Positions 53,681-62,924 of a stretch of DNA of 64,000 nucleotides are shown here, piece after piece; position 1 is the stretch's first letter; each line of letters opens with the position of its first letter. The position numbers and the translations under genes were made by a program. Below the pieces are notes generated by a model. That model made no database searches. It had not been told where the DNA came from and saw only the letters and a list, made by a program, of their open reading frames with translations. The stretch is taken from contig NZ_CP021917.1 in NCBI RefSeq assembly GCF_002814095.1, positions 1 to 64,000 on the forward strand, given 5' to 3'. The DNA comes from Sagittula sp. P11. GTDB taxonomy: Bacteria > Pseudomonadota > Alphaproteobacteria > Rhodobacterales > Rhodobacteraceae.

Positions 53681-55093
53681 ATGGCACAGAAACCGACGGC
53701 AAAGCCGGACCTGCCCCCCTATTTCAACATCGACCCGGAAGCGGCCGCAAGCAAGCTGTCGAAGCCCATCGACACCGCGCGGTTCGCCAAGGCAGCGGCC
53801 TTTGCCATGCGGGGGCGGGACGATCTGGCCAAGCGCGGCTATGCGCCGGACGGGGCGAAGCGGCTGAGGAAGTTCTCGACCTGGGAGGTGTGCAAGTACC
53901 TGATCCCGGTGAACCCCGCGCACCTGCGGCGCGTGCTGCGCCAGAACCCGGAGCTGCCGCAGGGCGAAGGGGAGGGGGGATCGAAGTGGTTCACGCTGGA
54001 AGAGATCCTGACCCTGCGCGACCACTTTGCCGAGGAGGGCGCCAAGGACAAGGAATACCGCGCGTGGCGGCCGGAGGGACTGCCCGCAAAGGTCGTGGCG
54101 GTGGCGAACTTCAAGGGCGGCGTCGGCAAGACGTCGACCTGCGCGCACCTTGCCATGTCGGCGGCGCTGGACGGCTACAAGGTGCTGGTCATTGACCTCG
54201 ACAGCCAGGGATCGATGACCTCGATCATGGGCGGCAAGGTGGAGGACGAATGGCAGACCGTCTTTCCCATGCTGGCGCGGGATTACGCGCTGAAGCTGCT
54301 GGAGGAGAATCGGGTGAGGGAGGCCGCGGGGCAGACTCCTTACCAATTGGATGAGACACTGACCGCCGCGTTAGAGGTTTCGCCGCGAAACCTCGTGCAG
54401 AAAACCCACTGGCCCAACATCGACCTGATCGGCGCGCAGCTGAACCTCTACTGGGCGGAGTTCCAGGTGCCGGTGTGGCGGATGCAGATGCGCCAGTGGG
54501 CGCTGTGGGACGCGCTGATGAACGCGCTGGAGGAAGGCGGGATGCTGGACGACTACGACATCGTGCTGCTCGATACGCCCCCGGCGCTGGGGTATCTGAC
54601 GATCAACGCGCTGTCTGCGGCGGATATCCTGCTGGTGCCGCTCGGGGCGTCGTTTCTGGAGTTCGACTCGACCGGGCGCTTCTTCGACATGATCTATTCG
54701 ACGTTTGCGTCGATCGAGGAAGGCGAGAACCGGGCGCGGAGGTCCGGCGGTCTGCCGGAGATGCGCTTTGAATGGGACGCTGTGCGGGCCTTGGTGACGC
54801 GCTTCGACGCGGGCCAGCAGACCGATCTGGCGAACGTGATCCAGGCCTATTTCGGCGACTTCATGACGACCTACCGGCAGGAGGTGACGGCCATGGTGGG
54901 GCAGGCGGGCGAGATGGTTTCGGGCATCTACGAGACGGATTACCGCGACTTCAACCGCGACACCTACGTGCGCGGGCGGGAGACCTTCGACCGGACCTGG
55001 GCGGAGGTGAAGGAGGTCATCCTCGGCACATGGTGGCGGGACATGCAGATGGCAGAGGCGGAGACAGGGACGGTGCAGGAGGTCGCTGAGTAA
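53681..55093 (+). CDS. parA: ParA-type partition ATPase (RepA of plasmid partition, type Ia)
   Basis: 470 aa. N-terminal extension with a MerR-like HTH (FSTWEVCKYLIPVNPAHLRRVL) and then the deviant Walker A KGGVGKT (145-151) of ParA/MinD ATPases; Walker motifs downstream include VLLDTPPALGYLT. The N-terminal HTH marks a type Ia ParA that usually also represses its own operon. TAATG junction with parB. A full parS-like palindrome is embedded in the gene near codon 235 (EVSPRNL). Moves and separates plasmid copies together with ParB. Confidence 0.93.
   Translation: MAQKPTAKPDLPPYFNIDPEAAASKLSKPIDTARFAKAAAFAMRGRDDLAKRGYAPDGAKRLRKFSTWEVCKYLIPVNPAHLRRVLRQNPELPQGEGEGGSKWFTLEEILTLRDHFAEEGAKDKEYRAWRPEGLPAKVVAVANFKGGVGKTSTCAHLAMSAALDGYKVLVIDLDSQGSMTSIMGGKVEDEWQTVFPMLARDYALKLLEENRVREAAGQTPYQLDETLTAALEVSPRNLVQKTHWPNIDLIGAQLNLYWAEFQVPVWRMQMRQWALWDALMNALEEGGMLDDYDIVLLDTPPALGYLTINALSAADILLVPLGASFLEFDSTGRFFDMIYSTFASIEEGENRARRSGGLPEMRFEWDAVRALVTRFDAGQQTDLANVIQAYFGDFMTTYRQEVTAMVGQAGEMVSGIYETDYRDFNRDTYVRGRETFDRTWAEVKEVILGTWWRDMQMAEAETGTVQEVAE
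54374..54394. repeat. parS-like palindrome 6 (inside parA)
   Basis: 21-bp perfect palindrome with core GGTTTCGCCGCGAAACC and central C on the plus strand. Read as EVSPRNL in ParA, a different frame from that used in rep. Confidence 0.75.
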
Positions 55094-56163
55094 TGGCGAA
55101 GCGGAGAAAGCTGGAAGCGCCCACGGCAGAGGCCCTGCAGGCGCTGGAGGAGGAGGTCAGCCGGGACGTGGCGCGCGGGCCGATGTCGGCGCCCATCGCG
55201 CAGGTCGCGGCAGAGGCGGCGGGGATGCACGACACCCGCAGCTCGGCCGAGCGGGAGGCGGCGGCGAAGGACCGTTCCGACGCGGAGAAGTTGCGGGCGG
55301 CGGAGGCTTCGGGCCGGGTGATGCTGGAGATCCCGCTGGACCAGATCGACCGCGGCGCGCTGGTGCGCGACCGGGTGGTGATCGACCGGGAGGCGCTGGA
55401 CGAGCTGAAGCATTCGATTTTGCGCAGCGGCCTGCGCCTGCCGATCGAGGTGTTCCGGATGGAGGGGGGCGAGAAGCCCTATGGCCTCTTGTCCGGCTAC
55501 CGGCGCCTTCTGGCGATGGAGGAGCTACACGGCTACCTCGAACACGAGAAATACGCCTCCATCAAGGCGGTGGTGCGCGATCCGGAGACGATGGGCGGCA
55601 CCTTTGCGGCGATGATCGAGGAGAACGAGATCCGCGCCTCGCTCAGCCACTTCGAGCGCGGGCGCATCGCGGTGATCGCGGCGCAGCAGGGGGTCTTCGT
55701 GAACACGGAGGAGGCGGTCAACGCGCTTTTCCCGCAGGCGTCGAAGGCCAAGCGGTCGAAGATCCGGTCCTTCGCGCTGATCTTCGAGGAGCTGGGCGAC
55801 ATGCTGGAGTTCCCCGACCTCATCAAGGAGAAGGACGGGCTGCGGATGGCGGCGGCGCTGCGCGAGGGGGGCGAGAACCTTTTGCGTCAGGCCCTGAGCG
55901 AAAGCCGCACGACAAGCGCCGAAGAGGAGGCGCAGGTGCTGGAAGAGGCGCTGAAGCAGGTCGAGACCAGGGCCGATCCGAAACGCGGCGGGCGTCCGAA
56001 AAAGGTGGCTTCGCCGCGAAACCTGTCGTCGGGCGTGCGCCTTCAGGCCGGCAACGACGACGACGGATGGTATATCCGCATCAAGGGGCGCCACGTGGAC
56101 CGCGAACTGGTGGAGGTCGCCATGGCGGAGCTCGAACGTCTGCTGGACGGTCCCGGCCGGTAA
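55093..56163 (+). CDS. parB: ParB-type centromere-binding protein
   Basis: 356 aa. N-terminal CTPase/ParB domain: GLRLPIEV (box I), SGYRRLLA (box II), ENEIRASLSHFERG (box III), then an HTH region about 210-250 and a C-terminal dimerisation segment. Overlaps parA by one base (TAATG). A palindrome copy sits near codon 305 (VASPRNL), in the linker before the C-terminal domain. Expected to bind parS-like sites and spread along DNA. Confidence 0.92.
   Translation: MAKRRKLEAPTAEALQALEEEVSRDVARGPMSAPIAQVAAEAAGMHDTRSSAEREAAAKDRSDAEKLRAAEASGRVMLEIPLDQIDRGALVRDRVVIDREALDELKHSILRSGLRLPIEVFRMEGGEKPYGLLSGYRRLLAMEELHGYLEHEKYASIKAVVRDPETMGGTFAAMIEENEIRASLSHFERGRIAVIAAQQGVFVNTEEAVNALFPQASKAKRSKIRSFALIFEELGDMLEFPDLIKEKDGLRMAAALREGGENLLRQALSESRTTSAEEEAQVLEEALKQVETRADPKRGGRPKKVASPRNLSSGVRLQAGNDDDGWYIRIKGRHVDRELVEVAMAELERLLDGPGR
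56007..56023. repeat. parS-like palindrome 7 (inside parB)
   Basis: GGCTTCGCCGCGAAACC, one mismatch from a perfect palindrome (C for T in the left arm). Central C. Read as ASPRNL in ParB. Confidence 0.65.
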
Positions 56164-56188
56164 GCCGGGACCGTGGTCGCCGCAGGTG

Positions 56189-56809
56189 TCAGTTCTTCTT
56201 CGCGACGTGGGTCGCGATGGCATCCATCAGCGGCGGGGAGAGACAGTCGTAAGGGGTCAGGCCGATCTCGCGCAGGCGGCCGCGGATCTCGTCCATGCGG
56301 GCCGGATCGACACCGGATTCGATGATCGACGAGACGAAGGCCGCAAAGGTCGGCGCCGCCCAGCCGGTCTGGGGCGAGAGCTCCGTGTGCACGAAGTCGA
56401 GGCCGTAGAACGGGTGGCCGTCGTTCTCGATCCGCCCGTACATGTGGGTGCCGCAGCCGGTGCAGGCGTGGCGCTGGATCGCGGCAGAGCGGTCGACGAT
56501 CTCGAGCTTGTCCTCGTTTTCGGTGACCTTCACCTTGTCGCGTCCGACCACGGCGATCTGGCTGAAGATGGCGCCGGAGGGTTTCCAGCACTTCGTGCAG
56601 CCGCAGACGTGGTTGTGCGCCGTCTGGGCCGAAACCTGCACCACCACGGGGTTCGTGGTGCATTTGCACTTCAGCGTGCCGCCCGAGAAACCTGCGGTTT
56701 CGCGCGGTATGCCGTTATCAACCTGTGGATGAATCTTTACATGGGTGTACTTCGGCGCAGAGCTTGACGCGCTGTCGCCGCTTTTGAAAAAGATGTCGAG
56801 AATTCCCAA
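56189..56809 (-). CDS. gfa: Glutathione-dependent formaldehyde-activating enzyme (S-hydroxymethylglutathione synthase)
   Basis: Zinc-thiolate protein that helps condense formaldehyde with glutathione, feeding formaldehyde oxidation. The GFA cysteines are visible in CKC, CGCTKC and [22 protein letters not shown] and [14 protein letters not shown] are typical. 206 aa with a TTG start at 56809: GGAGG lies 8 nt upstream and no in-frame ATG precedes the domain. This adds about 25 residues before the usual N-terminus. It fits with formaldehyde release by GbcA and DgcA nearby. Confidence 0.85.
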   Translation of the reverse strand: MGILDIFFKSGDSASSSAPKYTHVKIHPQVDNGIPRETAGFSGGTLKCKCTTNPVVVQVSAQTAHNHVCGCTKCWKPSGAIFSQIAVVGRDKVKVTENEDKLEIVDRSAAIQRHACTGCGTHMYGRIENDGHPFYGLDFVHTELSPQTGWAAPTFAAFVSSIIESGVDPARMDEIRGRLREIGLTPYDCLSPPLMDAIATHVAKKN

Positions 56810-56901
56810 ATCCAATTCCTCCCTGTTGCAGCGCACTTTTCGCCGTGCGCTTCCGCCAAGGCTGCGCCCGACGCGGGATTCGGACAATGCACCACTTGGT
56901 C

Positions 56902-58077
56902 TTAAGTGCGGGCACGCAGCAGGGCGGAGGCAAAGGCCCTGAGATCGACGGCCCTTGCCTGGCGCCCGAAATGCGCCCGGTCGAAGCCGTCGAGCAGGTG
57001 AGAGCCCGTCACGCCGTCGCGGCGCAGGATCGCCCGTGCGGCGCTTCGCGTGGCTGCAGCATCGCCCGCGCGCGCGGCCCGGCGCAGCGCCCGCACCTGC
57101 GGGTCCAGCAGCGGCAGGCGGCGCAGCAGCGCGGTCTTGTCGGCGCGCTGGCCCTTCAGGATCCACGCAAGCCCCGCGCCAAGCGCCACGAGCGCCGCCA
57201 GCACCATGGGCCAGCCGGGCAGGGGGGCGGGGTTCTCCGGCGGGGGAGGGGGCGGCAGCGCGGCCTCGTCGTAGGCGACCCGCTGGGCCGAGATCACCAC
57301 CTCGCGCATCTCGCGGTTGACGGTGTCGAAGTAGCTGAAGCTGATCGGCTCCACGATGGTGGAGCGGTCGTTGGTGGGCCGGATCGTCCAGCGCCAGAAG
57401 GTGTAGGTCACCGGGCCTTCGGGCGAAAGCTCGATCAGCCGCTTTTCGGGGTGCGGAAAGATCATGGCGGAGGGTGAGGTCAGTTCCGGCATGGGCGGCA
57501 CCATTTCCGGCGTGACGCCCACCGCTTCGACCCGAACAATGCGCAAAACGCCTTCGCCGGCCGTCAGCTGGTCGGGCGCGTTGGACCAGTTGTCGGCGAC
57601 CTGGACGCGCCGCGCCGGGAACCACCAGCCGCCGTCGGGCAGGGCAGGGGCGGGGGCGACCTCGATCGTGACGGGCTCGGACGTGATGGCGTGTTCGAAC
57701 CAGTTGTCGTTTTCGTCGGTCAGGGTCAGGTTGTGGGTGAAGGCGCCGATGGTCAGCGTGCCCGCGCGTTCAGGGTAAAGCGCCATGCGCCGTTCCAGCA
57801 CCTTCACCTTCTGGCCGCGAATGCGTTCCTCGCGCCATGTGTCGGGGCCGAGCTGCGTCCAGTTGAATCCGGGCAGGTCGGGCTGTTCCAGCTTCTCGCG
57901 GGTGATGTGGCGCTGGTAGACGCCGCGGATGAGGATCATCACCATCTCGCGCGCGTAGGGGGTTTCGGCCTGTTCCAGCACCTTGACCGTCAGTTGCAGG
58001 TCCTCGGGGTCGACCTCGCGGGTCTGGGCGTGCAGGGTCAGCGGCCAGAGCATGAGCAGAACCAGCAGGTGTCTCAT
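56902..58077 (-). CDS. batD: BatD-like protein of the MoxR/Bat operon
   Basis: 391 aa. Signal peptide ([17 protein letters not shown]), periplasmic beta-rich BatD domains, a transmembrane helix near 285-305 after a Pro-rich stretch ([14 protein letters not shown]), and a cytoplasmic helical tail. Overlaps the TPR gene start (ATGA). Last gene of the moxR operon; Bat proteins are linked with envelope stress and periplasmic protein integrity. Confidence 0.8.
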   Translation of the reverse strand: MRHLLVLLMLWPLTLHAQTREVDPEDLQLTVKVLEQAETPYAREMVMILIRGVYQRHITREKLEQPDLPGFNWTQLGPDTWREERIRGQKVKVLERRMALYPERAGTLTIGAFTHNLTLTDENDNWFEHAITSEPVTIEVAPAPALPDGGWWFPARRVQVADNWSNAPDQLTAGEGVLRIVRVEAVGVTPEMVPPMPELTSPSAMIFPHPEKRLIELSPEGPVTYTFWRWTIRPTNDRSTIVEPISFSYFDTVNREMREVVISAQRVAYDEAALPPPPPPENPAPLPGWPMVLAALVALGAGLAWILKGQRADKTALLRRLPLLDPQVRALRRAARAGDAAATRSAARAILRRDGVTGSHLLDGFDRAHFGRQARAVDLRAFASALLRART

Positions 58078-58751
58078 TGCGGATCCTCCGGTTCCGGCGG
58101 GGCGAGGCCCAGCTTCTCGCGGCGCTTGCGTTCGTGGGCGATGCGCGCCTTCAGGTAGTCGCCCGGCACGTCGGTCAGCTGCGACAGCCAGCGTTCGTCG
58201 GCCAGCATGAAGCGGTCGTCGAAGATCCGGCGGACCTTTTCCTGTTCGGAGGACTGGAGCTGCACGGTGCCCAGCATGGTGCTGGTGTTGTTGACCTCGT
58301 CCCCGGTGCCGGCGGCGCGGGCGTTGCCCCGGGCGACGAAGCTCTCGGTGGTCTCGCCCTGACGGCGCTTGCCGAAGAGCGACAGCGCCTCCGGGTCGAT
58401 GCCGAGACCGGCGTAATAGGCGGCGATCAGGTCGAAGTTGGCGCGGGCGTCGGCGTCGCCGCCGTGGATCACAAGGTCATAGGTTTCGAGCGCCTCGGAG
58501 TACTGGCCAAGCCGGGCCTGCGCGGTGCCGAGGTTGTAGGTCGCGCCCGCCCTCGCAAAGGCATCGGCCGCGTCCTCCATCCGCCCGGCGCGGTAGAGCG
58601 CGGCGCCCTGCCAGTCGGGCTTGTCGAAGGTGAGCGCGGCGAGGCCGGGCAGGCCGGCGGCCATGAAGACCCGGCCAAAGGCGGCGCTGCCGTGCCCCAG
58701 CGCGAGGGCGATCACGGTCAGCAGGACGGTGAGCGTGGCCAGCAGCCTCAT
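58074..58751 (-). CDS. TPR-containing BatC-like protein
   Basis: 225 aa. N-terminal membrane anchor or signal, then tetratricopeptide repeats (ALYRAGRMEDAADAFARAGA and YNLGTAQARLGQYSEALETY). It lies between the batB-like and batD-like genes with ATGA overlaps on both sides, the position of BatC in Bat operons. Confidence 0.8.
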   Translation of the reverse strand: MRLLATLTVLLTVIALALGHGSAAFGRVFMAAGLPGLAALTFDKPDWQGAALYRAGRMEDAADAFARAGATYNLGTAQARLGQYSEALETYDLVIHGGDADARANFDLIAAYYAGLGIDPEALSLFGKRRQGETTESFVARGNARAAGTGDEVNNTSTMLGTVQLQSSEQEKVRRIFDDRFMLADERWLSQLTDVPGDYLKARIAHERKRREKLGLAPPEPEDPQ

Positions 58752-59644
58752 GTCGCGCGTCTCCGGAACAGGAGGAGCAGGGGGAGGAGCGCGAGGACCA
58801 GCAGGTAACGTCCAAAGTCGCGCTGGAAGAGCAGGGGGAAGTCCTGCGCCTCCAGCCGGGTGCGGGCGTCCTCCGACAGGAAGCGGGCGAAGGCATCGGT
58901 CTGGTCGAGGGTGAAGGTGCGGCCGTTGCCGATGCGCGAAAGCGTCTCTGTTTCCGCCGAAGGGGCGTTCAGGGAGACGACCGAGAGGCGCGCACCGCGG
59001 GCGGCGATGGCCTGCGCCTCGGCCAGCGTTCCGGGTCCGAGGCTGGCGCCGTCGGTGAACAGCACCACGTCGCCCGCCAGCACCTGCCCGTCCTCCAGCA
59101 TCTGCGTGGCAAGCGCCAGGCCGCGCTCGGGACGGGAGCCCTTGTCGGGGACGGTGCCCGCGTCGATGACGGACACGGTCTGGCCCAGTTGCCGCAGGTC
59201 GCGGGTGAGGTCGCTGGCGACATAGGCGTCCCCGGCATAGACAATGAGCCCGCCGGGCCGTGTGCCAAGCGCCGAGATGCCGAAGCGGCCCATGGTCTGA
59301 AGCTGCGGCCAGCGGTCGGAGCCGGTGACGCTGGGCGAGGCGTCGATGACGAAGACGGCGCCGTCGAGATTGCGGAAGGAAACGGCATCGCGCCGCTCCT
59401 GCGCGGGGCCGGAGAGGGCGAGGATGCCGAAAGCGGCGGCGATGAGCGCGGCGGTCAGGCCGGTGCCGCCCCGGCTGTGGCTGACCCGCCCGAGCGCCGC
59501 AAGCGCCTGCAGGAGCGCCGGGTTGGCCGCCCGTTCCCAGCCGCCAAGCTGCCCGCGGCGGCGGTAGAGCCACCAGCCGAGTGCGGCCAGAAGCGGCAGC
59601 AGAAGCAGCCATTCGGGGCGTAACAGGGTCACATGAGGCGTCAT
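58748..59644 (-). CDS. batB: VWA-domain membrane protein (BatB-like)
   Basis: 298 aa. N-terminal transmembrane helix, VWA domain with MIDAS DASPS (in VFVIDASPSVTGS), and a C-terminal transmembrane helix ending in an Arg-rich tail. Overlaps batA (ATGA). Confidence 0.83.
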   Translation of the reverse strand: MTPHVTLLRPEWLLLLPLLAALGWWLYRRRGQLGGWERAANPALLQALAALGRVSHSRGGTGLTAALIAAAFGILALSGPAQERRDAVSFRNLDGAVFVIDASPSVTGSDRWPQLQTMGRFGISALGTRPGGLIVYAGDAYVASDLTRDLRQLGQTVSVIDAGTVPDKGSRPERGLALATQMLEDGQVLAGDVVLFTDGASLGPGTLAEAQAIAARGARLSVVSLNAPSAETETLSRIGNGRTFTLDQTDAFARFLSEDARTRLEAQDFPLLFQRDFGRYLLVLALLPLLLLFRRRAT

Positions 59645-60606
59645 CCGCGCGCCTCCCGCCAGCCCAGCCAGAGGCAGAGGATCACCGCCAGAGACGCGGG
59701 CCAGATCCAGTGCTCGCGGAAGACCTCGGCGGCGAGGCCGTCGCTGTCCGTGGCTTCCAGCCGGTCGAGCGCCTCGGTCACGGCGATCAGGTCTTCGGTG
59801 GTGCGGACGCGGAAGGTCTCGCCGCCCGACACCTTGGAGATAGCGGCGAGGGTTTCGGCATCGACCACGCCGCGTTCGCCTTCCTCCGCCTCGTCGACGG
59901 ACTTCGGCCCCATGGCGATGGTGTGGACGCGGACGCCCATCTGCGCCGCCAGTTGCGCCACGCCGCGCGGGTTGGTGGCACCCGCGTTGTTCGCCCCGTC
60001 CGAAAGCAGGATCACCACGCGGGTTTCGGCATCGGACGCGGCCATGCGCTTGAGGGCGAGGCCGAGCGCGTCGGAGATGTTGGTGGCGCGGCCCGAGATG
60101 CCGATGGTCGCCTCCTCGATCCGGCGGGCGACGGCTTCGGTGTCGAAGGTGAAGGGCGCGGCGTAATAGGCCTCTGACCCGAAGACGATCAGCGCGACGC
60201 GGTCGCCCGCGCGGCGGCGGGCGAATTCGGCGCCCACGGTGGTGACGGCCTCCAGCCGGGTGATGGGCTGGCCGTCGAGGTAGAAGTCGTCGCGCACCAT
60301 GGAGCCGGAAAGGTCGAGCGCGATGGCGAGGTCGCGGCCAGACACGCGCAGCGCCGGGACGGGTTCGAGCGTGCGCGGCCCGCTGAGGGCCACGACAAAG
60401 AGCGCCCAGGCCGCCCATGGCAGAAGCCGTTGCGCGCGTTCCAGCGTGGCCGACCCGCTGCGCCCGCCCGCCGTCAGGAGCGCCGCGCCGATGCGGTCGG
60501 GCACGGCCAAAGCCGCGCCCCGGGCCTGTGCCGGGGGCAGGAGCCGCGCGGCCAGCCAGGGCAGCGGCAGGAGCAGGAGCGCGAGGGGGGTGGCCAGTTC
60601 AAACAT
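59641..60606 (-). CDS. batA: VWA-domain membrane protein (BatA-like)
   Basis: 321 aa. Two N-terminal hydrophobic segments, a VWA domain with MIDAS DLSGS at 98-102 and the downstream Asp in LLSDGANNAG, and a C-terminal membrane helix. Overlaps the DUF4381 gene by 8 nt. With MoxR and BatB it is expected to form a membrane-associated chaperone-like complex. Confidence 0.86.
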   Translation of the reverse strand: MFELATPLALLLLPLPWLAARLLPPAQARGAALAVPDRIGAALLTAGGRSGSATLERAQRLLPWAAWALFVVALSGPRTLEPVPALRVSGRDLAIALDLSGSMVRDDFYLDGQPITRLEAVTTVGAEFARRRAGDRVALIVFGSEAYYAAPFTFDTEAVARRIEEATIGISGRATNISDALGLALKRMAASDAETRVVILLSDGANNAGATNPRGVAQLAAQMGVRVHTIAMGPKSVDEAEEGERGVVDAETLAAISKVSGGETFRVRTTEDLIAVTEALDRLEATDSDGLAAEVFREHWIWPASLAVILCLWLGWREARG

Positions 60607-60958
60607 GGCGCGCCACCTCTGCCTGAAGCTCTGCCAGGTCGAGCGGTTCAGGGCGGTACAGAGACTGTTTCAGCGCCTCGAACCGGTCGGGGGCGTGGGT
60701 CTTCAGCAGGGTCAGAAGTGCGACGCGGCGGGCGTCGTCAGGCAACGTGGCGATGCGGGCGAGGTCGTATTGCGGGTCGGGCGGCCGCGCGCGCACCGTG
60801 GCCAGCCGCATCCCCGCGCCCAGCATCAGCGCGCCGAGGCAGGCCAGCGCCAGCGTCGCGGCAAGTTCGGCGGCGAAACCTCCCGGTGCCTCTGACGGCA
60901 GGCGGATGTCGTGGAGGCTGGCCTGCAGCGTCTCCTCTGTGATCGCCTCTCCGGTCAT
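60599..60958 (-). CDS. DUF4381-family small membrane protein
   Basis: 119 aa: short N-terminal segment (DIRLPSEAP), one transmembrane helix, then a cytoplasmic helical domain, as in DUF4381 proteins of MoxR operons. The DNA for GGFAAEL around 60870-60880 contains the right half of the parS-like palindrome (GGCGAAACC). Confidence 0.82.
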   Translation of the reverse strand: MTGEAITEETLQASLHDIRLPSEAPGGFAAELAATLALACLGALMLGAGMRLATVRARPPDPQYDLARIATLPDDARRVALLTLLKTHAPDRFEALKQSLYRPEPLDLAELQAEVARHV

Positions 60959-61872
60959 GGGGCGCGGTCCGGCGGGAAGGCGGCGGCGAGACGGCGGGCC
61001 ATGTCTTCGACACTTTGGCCGGCATCGACCCTGAGCGCGCGGAAGCCCTCGATGTCGAGCAGGTCGGGTGCTTCGGCCCCGGTGCCGTCCAGCGCGATGC
61101 GTATGTGGCGGCCATCGGAGAGGCGCACGGGGTAATCGCCGCGGGGCAGGCGGGTGCCGTCGGCATCGGTGATCGCCATGAGCCGGGGCACGCGGTCGCG
61201 GTCGAGGCGCGAGAGTACCTCGCCGAAGCCGTCGCCCGGTGTGTCGAAGCCGGACGCGATGATCAGTTCGGCGCCGCGCGGCGCGATGCGTTCGGCGCGC
61301 GACAGCGGCCCGGCCAGCGGCGGGTCGGCGGTGTCGCCGTCCATCGCGCCCTGCAGAGCGGCGCGGTGGGCGCGGACCATGCCGCCGATCACGTCGAGCA
61401 TCCCGCGTGCGCGCCCCCTTGGCGGCACGATGACCGGCGGGCCGGAGGTGATCGCCAGAAGGCCGGTGCGCCCGCCGTCCTCCACTGCCTGCCAGCCGAT
61501 CAGGGCCAGCGCCTCGGCCGCGGCGACGGAGCGGAAGGCGCGGGTGATCCCCCAGAGCATGGAGGGCCGGAAGTCCGCCACGAGGATGGTGATGCGGTCG
61601 CGTTCCTCCTGGAACTGGCGGACGTGCAGCTCGCCGGTGCGGGCGGTGGTGCCCCGGTCGAGGTGCCGGATGTCGTCGCCCGCCACGTACTGGCGCACGT
61701 CTGCGACCTCCTGCCCGTGGCCCTTGCGGCGGGTCGCGAAACCGCCGGGCAGGTTGGCGAGCGCTGGCTCTCCCCTTGCCTTCAGCGTCACCTGACGGAG
61801 CGCGATCAGCCCGTCCGGGGAAAGCGTCACCCCGGGCGTGTCGGGCAGGGGGCTCGCGGCGGCGGCGCTCAC
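60955..61872 (-). CDS. DUF58-domain protein of the MoxR operon
   Basis: 305 aa. The DUF58 signature region VADVRQYVAGDDIRHLDR is present, followed by a degenerate VWA-like fold (ILVADFRPSMLWG). GTG start overlaps the moxR stop (GTGA). A longer open frame over moxR is a shadow. DUF58 proteins accompany MoxR ATPases as probable partners or substrates. Confidence 0.84.
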   Translation of the reverse strand: MSAAAASPLPDTPGVTLSPDGLIALRQVTLKARGEPALANLPGGFATRRKGHGQEVADVRQYVAGDDIRHLDRGTTARTGELHVRQFQEERDRITILVADFRPSMLWGITRAFRSVAAAEALALIGWQAVEDGGRTGLLAITSGPPVIVPPRGRARGMLDVIGGMVRAHRAALQGAMDGDTADPPLAGPLSRAERIAPRGAELIIASGFDTPGDGFGEVLSRLDRDRVPRLMAITDADGTRLPRGDYPVRLSDGRHIRIALDGTGAEAPDLLDIEGFRALRVDAGQSVEDMARRLAAAFPPDRAP

Positions 61873-62825
61873 AATGCTTCGACCTCCGTGAGGATGGCGG
61901 CGACCACGTCCCGGGGTTTGCGGCCCTCGGCCACGGCGCGCCATGTCAGGACCATGCGGTGCGCCAGTGCGTCGGGGGCCAGCGCCTCCACGTCCTCGGG
62001 CAGGGCGTAGTCGCGGCCGCGCAGGTAGGCGCGCGCCTTGGCGGCGGAGGCCAGCGCGAGCGACCCGCGCGGCGAGACGGCGTGTTCCACGTCCGCGGCC
62101 TGCGGGCCTTCGCGCGTCGCCATGACCAGACGGACGATGTAGTCGCGCAGCTCGGGCGAGAGGTGCACGGCCATGGCGGTCTTTTGCGCCTCCTGCAGCT
62201 CGGCGAGCGGCACGGCCTGAACGGTCTTTGCGGGTGCGTGCTGTTCGGCTTCGACGAGGTCGAGGATCTGCCGTTCGGTTTCGGCGCCGGGCAGCGAGAG
62301 GACGATGTGCAGCAGGAAGCGGTCCAGTTGTGCCTCGGGCAGGGGGAAGGTGCCGTCGTGCTCGATGGGGTTCTGGGTGGCGACGACGAGGAAGGGGGAG
62401 GGCAGGGGCCAGGTGTCGGAGCCCGCCGTGACCTGCCGTTCGGCCATCGCCTCGAGCAGGGCGGACTGCACCTTGGGCGGTGCGCGGTTGATCTCGTCCA
62501 CCAGCACGAGGTTGTGGAAGACCGGGCCTTTCACGAACTCGAAGCTGCCGGTCTGCGGGCGGAAGACCGGGGTGCCGGTGAGGTCGGAGGGCATGAGGTC
62601 CGGCGTGCACTGGATGCGGGCAAAGCTGCCCTCCGTCGCCTGCGCGAGCCATTTGACGGCGCGGGTCTTGGCGAGGCCGGGGGGGCCTTCGACCAGCACG
62701 TGACCGCCGCTGAGGAGCGCGACCAGCAGCCGCTCCACCAGCGCCTCGTGTCCGACCAGCCCCTGGCCCAGGTGGTCCCGGAGGCTGCGCATGGCCCCGG
62801 CCGGGCCTGCGGTTTTCACGTCCAT
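61869..62825 (-). CDS. moxR: MoxR-family AAA+ ATPase
   Basis: 318 aa. Walker A GPPGLAKT (47-54), Walker B LVLVDEINRAPPK, sensor 1 VVATQNPIEHDGTFPLPEAQLDRF and a C-terminal lid. First gene of the moxR-DUF58-DUF4381-batA-batB-TPR-batD operon; expected to act as a chaperone for a metal- or envelope-linked protein. RBS GGAGGATA-like before the ATG. Confidence 0.92.
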   Translation of the reverse strand: MDVKTAGPAGAMRSLRDHLGQGLVGHEALVERLLVALLSGGHVLVEGPPGLAKTRAVKWLAQATEGSFARIQCTPDLMPSDLTGTPVFRPQTGSFEFVKGPVFHNLVLVDEINRAPPKVQSALLEAMAERQVTAGSDTWPLPSPFLVVATQNPIEHDGTFPLPEAQLDRFLLHIVLSLPGAETERQILDLVEAEQHAPAKTVQAVPLAELQEAQKTAMAVHLSPELRDYIVRLVMATREGPQAADVEHAVSPRGSLALASAAKARAYLRGRDYALPEDVEALAPDALAHRMVLTWRAVAEGRKPRDVVAAILTEVEAL

Positions 62826-62924
62826 GTATCCTCCCTGACCCGCGCTGCGGCGGTTTTGGGAGGAGTCTAGCGAAACCGGCGCGGGGCGCCGATTCAGTCT
62901 AAGGTCGCAATGGACAGGGCCGGG

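Noticed and set aside
51855-56163. Classical repABC operon
   Set aside because: The initiator is a Rep_3 protein encoded divergently from parAB; no RepC-type initiator follows parB.
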